In this document: positions 19,702 through 29,217 of the stretch, piece after piece
How positions within the stretch are numbered: position 1 is the stretch's first letter
Layout of the letters: each line of letters begins with the position of its first letter
Assembly (NCBI GenBank): GCA_021844945.1
Contig: JAKBSJ010000005.1
Coordinates: 1-64,000 of the forward strand
Direction: 5' to 3'
Source: Thermoplasmata archaeon
GTDB lineage: Archaea; Thermoplasmatota; Thermoplasmata; Lutacidiplasmatales; UBA184
DNA length: 64,000 nucleotides
Program-made: the position numbers and the translations under genes
The notes under the pieces: generated by a model
Told to the model about the DNA's origin: nothing
The model's input: only the letters and a program-made list of their open reading frames with translations
Databases searched by the model: none

Positions 19702-20491
19702 GCGCCTGGACGCGGCCGCCGTCCCGGATCAGTCGCGCGATCCCGTCGGTGAGTTCGAGCTCCTCCGGGTGGCGACGCGCCTCCTGTCGGAGGGCGTCCC
19801 AGATCTTCGGCCCGAAGACGTAGACCGCGGTCGCGGCCCACCGGGAGCGAGGCGCGGCCGGCTTTTCGACCATGCGCGACACGGCCAGCCGGCCGATCCC
19901 CCGGAACGCCGAGAGGCGTCGCCCTTCGACGACCCCGTAGCGTCGCGGGTCCGTCACCGGGCGCACGAGCAGCGCCGCGTCCAACCGCTCGCGCGCACGC
20001 AGGTCGACCATGGCGCGGACGATCCGACCGCGCTCCCTCTCCAGAAGGACCGCGTCCCCGGCGTGAACGACGAACGGTTCGTTCCCCACGGCGGGAGCGG
20101 CGCGCAGGACCGCGTCGCCGAACCCCCGGGAGCGCCGGTCCTTCGGCTGGCGCTGGAGGCGGAACTTGATGCGAAGGTGCGCGAGCGATCGGTAGAACCG
20201 CTCGGTCTCCCGCACCCGCTCCGGGTGGTGGGCGTGCCGGCGCAGGAACGCAGGATCGATGCTGAAGTACGTTCGCACGTAGCTCAGGTTCTCCGGTCGG
20301 ACGACGAGGACGAGGTCCGTGATCCCCGCGCCCACGAGGGTCTCGAGGACGAAGTGGGCGACCGGCTTGAGGACCGGGTCTCCACGACCGTCGCTCGGGG
20401 CGTCGAAGAGCGGGAGGAACTCCTTGCGGACGAGGCGCGCCCACGGCAGCATCCGGCTTCCGTCGCCGGCGAGGGTGACGACCCCGCGCAT
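19451..20491 (-). CDS. Sugar-phosphate nucleotidyltransferase (GalU-like)
   Basis: MRGVVTLAGDGSRMLPWARLVRKEFLPLFD..., EPFVVHAGDAVL, RYGVVEGRRL, SRMVEKPAAPRS; Arg-rich C-terminal tail overlaps the opposite-strand GT2 gene. Confidence 0.82.
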   Translation of the reverse strand: MRGVVTLAGDGSRMLPWARLVRKEFLPLFDAPSDGRGDPVLKPVAHFVLETLVGAGITDLVLVVRPENLSYVRTYFSIDPAFLRRHAHHPERVRETERFYRSLAHLRIKFRLQRQPKDRRSRGFGDAVLRAAPAVGNEPFVVHAGDAVLLERERGRIVRAMVDLRARERLDAALLVRPVTDPRRYGVVEGRRLSAFRGIGRLAVSRMVEKPAAPRSRWAATAVYVFGPKIWDALRQEARRHPEELELTDGIARLIRDGGRVQALILTPREGVWRSVGSPERYARALVETRTRAQRAAKGRAGRRRPLPRSRTARRRPRRGRPGGIGGGGRPTSGRTPLPVGTGARR

Positions 20492-20495
20492 CGGA

Positions 20496-21722
20496 CTACG
20501 TCGCTCCGCTCGATGGGGGAGGCCCGGGAGGGGTCGGCACCCGGGACCCGAGCGAGCCGCGGTTGTCTCCTTGGCGCCAGTCGATCGCGGGCTGGACGAC
20601 GTGCTGCTTGGCCACGAGGCGCCCGCGGTAGCGTCGGAGGGTGGTGAAGATCTCGCGGACCACCTCTTCCAGGGTCCGCGTGCGGCGGTAGCCGAGCTCG
20701 TAGAGGTGCTCGTGGACCGGCTCGTAGCCGTGCTCCTCCGCTTCGACCCGGGGATTCGGCGGGTGGGCGATCGTCGCGGAGTAGCCGAGCTCGGTCGCGA
20801 TGCGGGAGGTGGTCTCCGCGAGGTGGTTCACCGAGTAGGCCGCGTCGAACTGGTTGAAGACCCGGTACTCGCCGGGTCGCGCGGGGTGCTCGATCGCGAT
20901 CCGCAACGACTGGACGGAGTCCTCGAGCGCGATGAAGCCCCGGGTCTGGCCCCCGCGCCCGTAGACCGTGAGGGGAACCCCGAGCATCGCTTGGGCGATG
21001 AAGCGGTTGACGACCGTTCCCCACGTCTCGTCAAAATCGAAGCGGGTGAGGAGGCGTCGGTCGGTCATCTCCGGGGTCCGGATCCCGTAGATCACGCCCT
21101 GCATGACGTCGGTGGCGCGGAAGTTCCAGATCCGGCTCGCGAACATCACGTCGCCCGAATCGAAGACCTTGCTCCAGTGGTACCAGCTTCCCGCCTGCCG
21201 GGGGAAGGGGAGCGTGTCCTTGCCGCCGCGGTACTCGACCTCGAAGAACCCCTCGGGGATCGGGACCTTCGGGGTCCCGTACTCGCCCATCGTGCCCATC
21301 TTGACGAGGTGCGCGTCCGGTGCGTGGGCGCGCATGGCGTAGAGGAGGTGGAGCGTGCTGGTGACGTTCTCGACCTGCGTCGCGACCGCGTGGCGTACAT
21401 CGATCATCGAGTACGGCGCGCTCCGTTGCTCGGCGAGATGGACGATCGCGTCCGGTCGCTCGGTCGTGAGGACCTTTTCGACGACCTCGTACCGGCCGAG
21501 GTCGCCGCGGTAGAAAGGGATCTCCTGGCCGAGGACCTCCCGTACAGCGGCCTGCCGGCGCGCGAACGACGGGATCGGGGTCGCGGACCAGCTCCCGACC
21601 TCCCGGACCCTGCGCCGCGTCACGAAATTGTCGATCCCGACGACTTCGTGGCCGCGCGCGAGCAGATGCAGGGCGAGCGGCCAGCCCGAGTAGCCGTCGA
21701 TGCCCGTGATGAGTACCTTCAT
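20496..21722 (-). CDS. NAD-dependent epimerase/dehydratase, UDP-sulfoquinovose synthase-like (SQD1/Agl3 family)
   Basis: MKVLITGIDGYSGWPLALHLLARGHEVVGIDNFVTRR, MGTMGEYGTPKVPIPEG, SWYHWSKVFDS. Confidence 0.85.
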   Translation of the reverse strand: MKVLITGIDGYSGWPLALHLLARGHEVVGIDNFVTRRRVREVGSWSATPIPSFARRQAAVREVLGQEIPFYRGDLGRYEVVEKVLTTERPDAIVHLAEQRSAPYSMIDVRHAVATQVENVTSTLHLLYAMRAHAPDAHLVKMGTMGEYGTPKVPIPEGFFEVEYRGGKDTLPFPRQAGSWYHWSKVFDSGDVMFASRIWNFRATDVMQGVIYGIRTPEMTDRRLLTRFDFDETWGTVVNRFIAQAMLGVPLTVYGRGGQTRGFIALEDSVQSLRIAIEHPARPGEYRVFNQFDAAYSVNHLAETTSRIATELGYSATIAHPPNPRVEAEEHGYEPVHEHLYELGYRRTRTLEEVVREIFTTLRRYRGRLVAKQHVVQPAIDWRQGDNRGSLGSRVPTPPGPPPSSGAT

Positions 21723-21859
21723 CCGGCGACCGCCGCGGCGAGCGACACTGCCGCTTTAACGCTGAGGCTCCCGGCGGCAATCCCCGCGGGAACGGACGAA
21801 AGCCCATAAACGGGCCGCCCTTCGGTCGGGATGAGGATCGCTCCCCGGGAGAGCCAACG

Positions 21860-22633
21860 TTGAGCGGGCGCCTTCAGGTCGTGGACACGCAGGGCGACCC
21901 GCTGAGCGGGGCGATGATGGTCGTTGGATTCCCGACCCACGGCCTCGTCGGCTCGGTGGCGGCCTCCTACCTCGTGCACACGCTCGATATGCGGCCGGTC
22001 GCCTACATGGTGGGCGAGGACTTCCCCCCGACCGTCGTCATGGAGGAGGGGGTCGTCAGCGCGCCGGTCCGCTTCTACGCGAGCAAGATCGTCTGCGGAC
22101 CGGACCGCACCTGCGACCAGCTGGTCGTTGCGATCTCGGACATCCAGCCACCGGCGAACCTCCTGAACGAGCTCGGCCGGACGCTGCTCGACTGGGCCGA
22201 GAGCAAGGGACTTCAGCTCGTCGTCGCGATCGAGGGACAGCCGATCGAGAACGAGGCGAAGACCGACGCGCGCGTCGTCGCGATGGCGAACCGCGCCGCC
22301 GCTCCGTTGCTCGATCGCTATTCCTTCACCGCCGCGAGCGGGGTCGTGACCGGGTTTGCCGGCGGGCTCCTCCTCCCCGCGATCTCCCGGTCGATCCCGG
22401 TGCTGTGCCTGATCGCCCAGGCCCACAAGGACTACCCGGACGCGCGGGCGGCCGCCAAAGTCATCGAGACCGTCAACCCCTTGGTCCCGTTGCTCGTGCT
22501 GAACACGCGTCCCCTGAGGGAGAAGGCCCGGCAGATCGAGGCGGAGGTCCGAGCGAGCCTGGCCCAACAGCAGAAGTCGATCGCGAGCCTGCGCCCCATC
22601 GACACGGACGGAGGGGGTGAGATGTATCGCTGA
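21860..22633 (+). CDS. PAC2-family proteasome assembly chaperone-like protein
   Basis: AMMVVGFPTHGLVGSVAASYLVHTLDMRPVAYM...; TTG start. Confidence 0.85.
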   Translation: MSGRLQVVDTQGDPLSGAMMVVGFPTHGLVGSVAASYLVHTLDMRPVAYMVGEDFPPTVVMEEGVVSAPVRFYASKIVCGPDRTCDQLVVAISDIQPPANLLNELGRTLLDWAESKGLQLVVAIEGQPIENEAKTDARVVAMANRAAAPLLDRYSFTAASGVVTGFAGGLLLPAISRSIPVLCLIAQAHKDYPDARAAAKVIETVNPLVPLLVLNTRPLREKARQIEAEVRASLAQQQKSIASLRPIDTDGGGEMYR

Positions 22634-23153
22634 GCCGGGGCCGGCCCAAGCCCCGGGCACGGAGGACGACGGCGAGCCTTCCGCTACGTTGCGTGGCTTT
22701 CATCCTTCCGACCTCGACACGATCATGGAGATCGTGGCGGAAGGCCTGCACGAGCACTACGACCCCACCCTTTACGGAACGCTGAGCGCTGCCTGGCCCG
22801 AAGGTTTCCTCGTCGCGGCGGACGAGGTCGACCGGCCGATCGGGTTCCTGCTCGGGGTCAACCAGACGCCGGGGGAGGGGCGGGTCCTGATGTTCGCCGT
22901 CGGCCGGACCGCTCGGCGGCGGGGCGTCGGGACGATGCTGATGGAGACGTTCCTCGAGCGGTGCCGCCGCCGCGGCCTGCGGCGGGCCACGCTCGAGGTC
23001 CGGGTGTCGAACGCCACCGCGATACGGCTCTATGCCCGGTTCCGGTTTAGCGTCGTCGACCTACTCCGGGGGTACTACTCGGACGGCGAGAACGGCTACC
23101 AGATGGCGCGCGACATCGGCGAAGGTGTCGAGCGCCCGCTCCGCCAGCGCTAA
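22617..23153 (+). CDS. GNAT-family N-acetyltransferase (RimI-like)
   Basis: FAVGRTARRRGVGTMLMETFLERCRRRGLRRATLEVRVSNATAIRLYARFRF. Confidence 0.85.
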   Translation: MRCIAEPGPAQAPGTEDDGEPSATLRGFHPSDLDTIMEIVAEGLHEHYDPTLYGTLSAAWPEGFLVAADEVDRPIGFLLGVNQTPGEGRVLMFAVGRTARRRGVGTMLMETFLERCRRRGLRRATLEVRVSNATAIRLYARFRFSVVDLLRGYYSDGENGYQMARDIGEGVERPLRQR

Positions 23154-23178
23154 GACGGGTGCCGTACGTTCCAGCCCG

Positions 23179-24414
23179 ATGCCCGACCGTTGGCCCACCG
23201 CGATCGATTTGATGACCGCCGACCTCGTCACCGTCACGCACGACGCTCCGTTGAGCGAAGCTCTCGGGTTGATGCGTTCCCGTGAGATCCACGAGATCCC
23301 TGTGCTCCGGGGGAACCGCATCGCCGGGATGCTCACCTTCGAGTCGATCGCGCGGCGCGCGACCCTCCCCCTCTCCACCAAGGCCGAGCACCTGCTGATC
23401 CTCCCCCCGGTCGTCCTCGGCACGACGCCGTATCCCGAGATCGCCGAACAACTGCTCTCCACCGGGTTACGGGCGGCCCCGGTCGTGGGGCGGCGGGGCG
23501 AGCTGCTCGGGCTCGTGAGCCGCACCGATCTCGTGAAAGCGCTCCCCTCGCTCGTTCGCTCGGCGAGCAAGCCCGTGGACGGCATCGCACGCTCCATCGG
23601 CACCACGGTGAAGGAGAGCGACCCCGTTCGCTCGCTGATCGCCCGCATCCGTCTGTTGGAAGAGCATCCGCTGCCGGTCGTCGATCGCAAGGGCAAGCTG
23701 GTCGGCGCCGTGGGCATACGGGACCTGGGTCGGATCCTGTGGCGACCGACCATCGGCGGGAAGCGGGATGCCGAGAACAAGGGGAACGCCATGGATGTCG
23801 CGGTCAGCACGATCATGCATTCTCCCCCGGTGACGGCGAACGCCGGAACGTCGATCACGGAAGCCGCGCGCCGGATGATTCGCGAGCACGTCTCGAGCGT
23901 ATTCGTCCTGAGCCCGTCCGGGAAGCCCGAGTCGCTCGTCTCCCAGGCCGACCTGCTCGGTCTCGCGATCGCGGAAGCGAGCCGGGAAGGGAAAGCGCTC
24001 GGGGACGTCTACGTGGAGGTCACGGGCCTGCGCGGCGCGAGCGATCCTTCCATCCTCACCGAGATCGATCGCGCCGTGGCGGGAGGGCTCCGCCGGACCT
24101 CCCGGTACGCCCGTCCGCTCCTGCTCAACCTGCACTTCGCCCCCCACGCGACGCACCGCACCGGCGACGTCACGGTGGAGGCGCGCCTGCACACGAACAA
24201 GGGGATCTTCTACGCCTCGACCACGGGTTGGAACCTCCTCGCGGGGACCGGCGGGCTGATGGACGAACTCGTGGCCCAGGTCCGCCGGCATCAGGAGGAG
24301 ACCCGTCGACCGCGCCATATCGGCGGCGGCCGCCGTCCGTCTGGTGAGGACGAGTCGATCCTCGTCGACCCCGAACTGGAGTCGCGGATCCGCACCGCGA
24401 CCGAGGACGAGTAA
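23179..24414 (+). CDS. Four-CBS-domain protein with C-terminal HPF/YfiA-like domain
   Basis: Repeated CBS units (DLMTADLVTVTHDAPLSEALGLM..., STIMHSPPVTANAGTSITEAARRM...) followed by VYVEVTGLRGASDPSILTEIDRAVAGGLRR...VTVEARLHTNKGIFYASTTGWNL. Confidence 0.78.
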   Translation: MPDRWPTAIDLMTADLVTVTHDAPLSEALGLMRSREIHEIPVLRGNRIAGMLTFESIARRATLPLSTKAEHLLILPPVVLGTTPYPEIAEQLLSTGLRAAPVVGRRGELLGLVSRTDLVKALPSLVRSASKPVDGIARSIGTTVKESDPVRSLIARIRLLEEHPLPVVDRKGKLVGAVGIRDLGRILWRPTIGGKRDAENKGNAMDVAVSTIMHSPPVTANAGTSITEAARRMIREHVSSVFVLSPSGKPESLVSQADLLGLAIAEASREGKALGDVYVEVTGLRGASDPSILTEIDRAVAGGLRRTSRYARPLLLNLHFAPHATHRTGDVTVEARLHTNKGIFYASTTGWNLLAGTGGLMDELVAQVRRHQEETRRPRHIGGGRRPSGEDESILVDPELESRIRTATEDE

Positions 24415-24437
24415 CGGGAAGGGGGCCCCGCCCGTCG

Positions 24438-24842
24438 ATGATCGGCAACCCCCGCGATCCGCGGCAGATGGAGCGCATGATGCGCCAGCTCGGGATGACG
24501 ACCGAAGAGGTCCCGGGCGTGGAGGAGGTCATCGTCCGCACCTCCGACAAGGAGCACGTCTTCCAGCGCCCCGAGGTGACGATCCTTTCCGTCCAGGGCG
24601 TGAAGACCTACCAGATCGTCGGCACCCCCCAGGTCCGCGCGCGTTCGGCCGGAGCTTCCGGTGCCGCGACACCGGCCGGCGCCGCTCCCCCCGCGCGCGC
24701 CGGGCCCCCCGAAGAGGACATCGCGCTCGTGATGGAGCAGGCCGGCGTCCCGCGGGAGGAGGCGCTGGAAGCGCTCTTCGTCGCCCACGGCGCCCCGGCG
24801 GAGGCGATCCTCTCCCTCCTCGCGCGCCGAGGGAAGGGGTGA
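24438..24842 (+). CDS. nac: Nascent polypeptide-associated complex protein (archaeal NAC)
   Basis: NPRDPRQMERMMRQLGMTTEEVPGVEEVIVRTSDKEHVFQRPEVTILSVQGVKTYQIVG plus C-terminal UBA-like segment. Confidence 0.92.
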   Translation: MIGNPRDPRQMERMMRQLGMTTEEVPGVEEVIVRTSDKEHVFQRPEVTILSVQGVKTYQIVGTPQVRARSAGASGAATPAGAAPPARAGPPEEDIALVMEQAGVPREEALEALFVAHGAPAEAILSLLARRGKG

Positions 24843-26296
24843 GCGCGCCGGATTCGGGCACGATCGCGCGGGAGTGCGTCGAGGGCTACCTCTACACGGC
24901 CCGGCCGTTCGAGCTCTGGATCTTCCGTCGCCCCCCCGCCCGCGGCGGCATCTGGGTGCCGATCAGCGGCAAGGTCGAGACGACCGATGCGGATCTCGAA
25001 TCCGCCCTCCTACGAGAGCTGCGCGAGGAAACCGGACTGGAACGACCCGGCGCGATCACCCCTCTCGACTGGCAGGTGCCCTTCGACGCGCCGAACGGAG
25101 AAGGGACCTGGCGGCTCACCGCCTTTGCCGTCGAGGTCGATCCGACGTGGACGCCCGGCCTGAGCGCCGAGCACGACCTCGCGGAACGCGTCTCGCCGTC
25201 GGTCGCGTCGGTCCGTCTCCACTACACGGACAACCGCGAAGCGGTACAGCGGCTCGTCGAGCGTCTCCAGCCACGCCTGGGATTGGACGCTCGCGAAGCG
25301 CCTCATGTCTATGCCCGGGTCGGCCCCGAGCTCTTCGAAGCGCTCCGGCAACGACGCCCGAAACGGATCGCGCTCCAGGTTCCCGCCGGCCTCGTGCGGA
25401 ACGCCCACGAGCTCGCGGAGCAGATCCGCGCGGCCACCGGCGCGCCGGTCTTCCTCGCCGGTCGACCTTGCTTCGGCGCGTGCGATGTGCCGATGCCGGA
25501 CGAGGTTCCGGGCGCGGAGGTAGCGGTGGTTCTGGGCCACGCCCCGATCCCGAACATGGTCCTGCCGCCGCCCACCTACTTCGTCGAGATGCGCTATTCC
25601 GGGGGCGACCCTTCCCGGCTCGCGGAGATGGTCAAGACGGCTCGCCTTCCGGCGCGGCTGGGCATCGTGGCTTCGGTCCAGCACCTCGATCTCGTCGCGC
25701 CCCTCGAGCGCGAGCTCGTTCGGGCCGGGTTCTCGCCCAAGGTCGGTGCGGGCGACCGTCGGCTGGCCTACCCCGCCCAGGCCCTCGGATGCAACTACAC
25801 GGGCGCGGAGCAGGTCGCGGCGGAGGTCGACGCCTTCCTCTTCGTCGGCACCGGCCGGTTCCACCCGATCGGCCTCGCACTGGCCACCGACCGACCGGTC
25901 TATTCCCTCGACCCCCTTCAAGAGAGCCTCGAGCCGCCCATCGACCGAGCGGCGATCGTTCGTCGGCGCCAACTCTTGGTCGCCGGGGCCCGCGACGCGA
26001 AGCGCTGGGGGATCCTCGTCTCCACCTTCGCCGGCCAGAACCGGACCGCGACCGCTCTCGCGATGCAGCTTCGGGCGCGCCGGCACGGCCGCGAGGCAGA
26101 GATCCTCACGTTCTCCCGGATCGACCCGCGCGATCTCGAGGGCCGAGCGTTCGACGCCTACGTCAACACGGCGTGCCCGCGGATTGCGATCGACGACTCC
26201 GACCTCTATCCGAGGCCCATGCTCACGCCGCCGGAGTTCCTGATGGCGCTGGGCGAGCTTCCCCTCGAGCCGTATCCCTTCGACACCTATCACTAA
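24839..26296 (+). CDS. dph2: Nudix hydrolase domain fused to Dph2-type diphthamide biosynthesis enzyme
   Basis: N-terminal Nudix box GKVETTDADLESALLRELREETGL; C-terminal Dph2 with three Cys contexts GRPCFGACDVP, ALGCNYTGAEQV, NTACPRIAIDD; GTG start overlaps the NAC stop. Confidence 0.85.
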   Translation: MSAPDSGTIARECVEGYLYTARPFELWIFRRPPARGGIWVPISGKVETTDADLESALLRELREETGLERPGAITPLDWQVPFDAPNGEGTWRLTAFAVEVDPTWTPGLSAEHDLAERVSPSVASVRLHYTDNREAVQRLVERLQPRLGLDAREAPHVYARVGPELFEALRQRRPKRIALQVPAGLVRNAHELAEQIRAATGAPVFLAGRPCFGACDVPMPDEVPGAEVAVVLGHAPIPNMVLPPPTYFVEMRYSGGDPSRLAEMVKTARLPARLGIVASVQHLDLVAPLERELVRAGFSPKVGAGDRRLAYPAQALGCNYTGAEQVAAEVDAFLFVGTGRFHPIGLALATDRPVYSLDPLQESLEPPIDRAAIVRRRQLLVAGARDAKRWGILVSTFAGQNRTATALAMQLRARRHGREAEILTFSRIDPRDLEGRAFDAYVNTACPRIAIDDSDLYPRPMLTPPEFLMALGELPLEPYPFDTYH

Positions 26297-26365
26297 CCCG
26301 CCGACTCGTCCGGGCCCATCGCTAGGCACAAAGGGAACGACGCCCTACGCCCTACGGAGGGCGGT

Positions 26366-26752
26366 ATGGCGGTGGGGGGTCGCATCTGGTTCCCGGCCGC
26401 CCTGTTCCTCGCCGGCCTCGCGGTCGTCACGGATGCGGTCATCCTGGGCGCGCTCCAATCCCCCCATGTCGCGCCGACGGCCGAGCTCGCGATCGGCGTC
26501 GCCGTGATCGCGGTAGGGTTTGTCGCGATCGAGCGCGCATCGCGGGGGCTGATCGAGGGCGTACCCGCCTCGATCGCACTCGAGGAGACCGAAGAGCCCG
26601 AGATCGGAGCCGAGCCCAGGGTCCTGGTCATCGGTCCGGCGCCGATCTTCCTCGATGCATGGCGAGCCGGCCAGTCGCGTCGTCGTCGCGCCGGCTGGAT
26701 CGCGGTGAGCGTGGCCCTCTTCGCCGCGTCCGTCGCGATCCTGTTGCTCTAA
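26366..26752 (+). CDS. Small membrane protein
   Basis: 128 aa with several hydrophobic segments, C-terminal TM. Confidence 0.6.
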   Translation: MAVGGRIWFPAALFLAGLAVVTDAVILGALQSPHVAPTAELAIGVAVIAVGFVAIERASRGLIEGVPASIALEETEEPEIGAEPRVLVIGPAPIFLDAWRAGQSRRRRAGWIAVSVALFAASVAILLL

Positions 26753-27345
26753 ACGGACCGTCTCGCGACGCGCGCCCGCTGCAGGAACGCGCGGTGCACC
26801 CGGGGATCGTCCGTGAGCTCGGGGTGGAACGTCAAGCCCCAGGTGTTTCCCGCGCGCGCCCCCACCACCTCGCTTCCACGCCAGGCGAACGGCTCGGCCC
26901 CGGGCCCCACGAGGAGAATGCGGGGGGACCGGATGAATACACCGGGAAACGGGCCCCCGCGGAGCCCCTCCACGCGCACCGGTGCCTCGAACGATTCGCG
27001 CTGCCGGCCGAAGTCGTTGCGACGTACCCGGACATCGAGGATCCCGAGCGGGTGCGGGTCCCGACCCTCCGCGCTCACCTCGAGATATCGGGAGAGAAGA
27101 ATCAGGCCCGCACAGGTCGCCAGGGTGGGGACCCCCGAGCGGATCGCGGTCGTGAGGGGCTCCCGCAGGCCCGCGCGATCGATCAGGTCCGATATCGTGG
27201 TGGATTCGCCGCCCGGCAGGAGCAGCGCGGCGAGGCCCTCGAGGTCCGACGGACTGCGGACCGGTCGAACCTGCACGCCCAGGCGGGCGATGGCCCGGGT
27301 CTGCTCCGGTACGTCCCCTTGCAAGGCGAGCACGCCGACGATCAT
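26749..27345 (-). CDS. pdxT: Pyridoxal 5'-phosphate synthase glutaminase subunit
   Basis: MIVGVLALQGDVPEQTRAIARLG, LLLPGGESTTI, TCAGLILLS. Confidence 0.93.
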   Translation of the reverse strand: MIVGVLALQGDVPEQTRAIARLGVQVRPVRSPSDLEGLAALLLPGGESTTISDLIDRAGLREPLTTAIRSGVPTLATCAGLILLSRYLEVSAEGRDPHPLGILDVRVRRNDFGRQRESFEAPVRVEGLRGGPFPGVFIRSPRILLVGPGAEPFAWRGSEVVGARAGNTWGLTFHPELTDDPRVHRAFLQRARVARRSV

Positions 27346-27352
27346 CCCATGC

Positions 27353-28651
27353 CTACGGGTGGCGTAGCTCGTCCAGTATCGCCTTGGCGCGGTCGAAGCG
27401 CACGGCCCGCTCCCGCACGAGCCGTTCCGCGACGCGGTCGATCTCGTCGGGCCGAGCGCCCGCACTCACCGCGAGATTGCGCGCGTGCAACTCCATGTGA
27501 CCTCGCTGGATTCCCTCGGTAGCCAGGGCACGCAGAGCGCCGAAGTTCTGGGCCAGCCCGACCGAGGCGATGATCTCGCCCAGCTCTCGGGCGGACTTCA
27601 CCCCGAGCAGCTTCACGTTCGCCTTCGCGGTCGGATGGACCGCCGTAGCCCCCCCCACGAGCCCCACCGGCATCGGTACCTCGATCGACCCTACGAGGTC
27701 GCCGTTCGCGTCCGTTTCGTAGGCGGTCAGCGGACGGATCACATGCCCGGGAGCCGCGGTCCACGCGGCGAAGCTGTGCGCACCCGCCTCGATGGCTCGG
27801 AAATCGTTGCCGGTCGCGATGACGACCGCCGAGATCCCGTTCATGATCCCTTTGTTGTGCGTCGCGCAACGGAACGGATCGGCAACGGCGAATGCGTACG
27901 CTTCCAAGATCGCGTCGACCACTTGGGGTCCCGTTGCGTTCTCCGTCGCGAGCGCGGCGGCGGGGAACGTCGCCCGGGCGCGTACGACCCGGTGGATCGC
28001 GAGGTTCGAGATGATCCTCAGCCGGAACCGACCGCCGGCGATGCGCGCCAGTTCGGGACCGAGGGCCTCGCACATCGTGTTGACGGCGTTCATCCCACCG
28101 GCATCGCGCGCATCGACCAGGAGGTGGACGACGACCATGGGCCCGCGCGGGCTCTCGAGGAGGCGGACCTCGAGGTCCTTCGCGCCGCCCCCGAACTTCA
28201 CGAGCACGGGGTCGAGCGCGTTGGCGGCGTCGAGCAGCCGCTCGCGTTCCGCGAGGATCCGGTGACGGGCCGCCGCCGGGTCGGGCACCTCGAGGAGCTG
28301 GACCTGCCCAATCATGACCGGGGGCGAAGAGCTGGCGAAGAACCCTCCGGCCGATCTCGCTACCTTGGCCGAGTTCGATGCGGCGGCGACCACGCTCGGT
28401 TCCTCGAGCGCCATCGGGACCAAGCGATCGACCCCGTTGACGCGGAAGTGCGTCGCGACGCCCAGCGGAAGGGGGAAGATGCCGATCACGTTCTCGATCA
28501 TCCGGTCGATCGTGGCCGGATCGATCCCTGGGGGGAACTCGTAGGCCGCCATCTCCACGTCCGAAAGGCCTCCCCATCCCCGGATCGCTTCCCTCCGTTC
28601 GGCAATAGAACGACGGTAGAACCCCGAGATCTCGCTCGACCGATCGCTCAT
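27353..28651 (-). CDS. Hydroxymethylglutaryl-CoA reductase, class II-like
   Basis: GIFPLPLGVATHFRVNGVDRLVPMALEEPSVVAAASNSAKVAR, HNKGIMNGISAVVIATGNDFRAIEAGAH. Confidence 0.93.
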   Translation of the reverse strand: MSDRSSEISGFYRRSIAERREAIRGWGGLSDVEMAAYEFPPGIDPATIDRMIENVIGIFPLPLGVATHFRVNGVDRLVPMALEEPSVVAAASNSAKVARSAGGFFASSSPPVMIGQVQLLEVPDPAAARHRILAERERLLDAANALDPVLVKFGGGAKDLEVRLLESPRGPMVVVHLLVDARDAGGMNAVNTMCEALGPELARIAGGRFRLRIISNLAIHRVVRARATFPAAALATENATGPQVVDAILEAYAFAVADPFRCATHNKGIMNGISAVVIATGNDFRAIEAGAHSFAAWTAAPGHVIRPLTAYETDANGDLVGSIEVPMPVGLVGGATAVHPTAKANVKLLGVKSARELGEIIASVGLAQNFGALRALATEGIQRGHMELHARNLAVSAGARPDEIDRVAERLVRERAVRFDRAKAILDELRHP

Positions 28652-29217
28652 GGGGATGCCTCCCGAGGCGCCTTCGGCGTCGAGGGCTCCGGACCGCTCG
28701 CCGCCGATCGGGCTACGACGATTTTCGCGGGCCGTATGAGCCCGCCCGGGAAACGGTAGCCTTGCTGGACGATCTCGACTACGGTCCCGTCGGGGTGCTC
28801 GGGATCCGCGGAGGTCTCCGCGACCGCCTCCTCATCTTCCGGGGCGAACGGGGCGCCGATCACAGCGACCGGGGTGACGCCTTCCCGCTGAAAGAACCTG
28901 CGCCACTCCTGTTCGATCAGGTCGAACCCCTTGCCGATCGCCGCGTCCGCGCGTTCTCCCGCCTTGCGGGCGTGCCCGAACGCTTCGTAGATCGGGATCA
29001 GCTCTCGCAGCACCGCAGCGAGGGCCTGACGGGAGATCATTTCCCGTTCCCGCTCGATGCGACGCCGGAAGTTCTCGAAGTCGGCGAGGAGGTACTTGTA
29101 GCGGGTCGCCCAATCTTCGCCCACCGAAGCGTTCTCCGACTCCGGCGCAGCGGCACCGCCGGTCGACGCTTCCGCCGGCGCCGGAAGGGGTGCGGGAGCC
29201 TCCTCTTCTCCGGGCAT
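28648..29217 (-). CDS. grpE: Nucleotide exchange factor GrpE
   Basis: RYKYLLADFENFRRRIEREREMISRQALAAVLRELIPIYEAFGHA, GTVVEIVQQGYRFPGGLIRPAKIVVA. Confidence 0.88.
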   Translation of the reverse strand: MPGEEEAPAPLPAPAEASTGGAAAPESENASVGEDWATRYKYLLADFENFRRRIEREREMISRQALAAVLRELIPIYEAFGHARKAGERADAAIGKGFDLIEQEWRRFFQREGVTPVAVIGAPFAPEDEEAVAETSADPEHPDGTVVEIVQQGYRFPGGLIRPAKIVVARSAASGPEPSTPKAPREASP

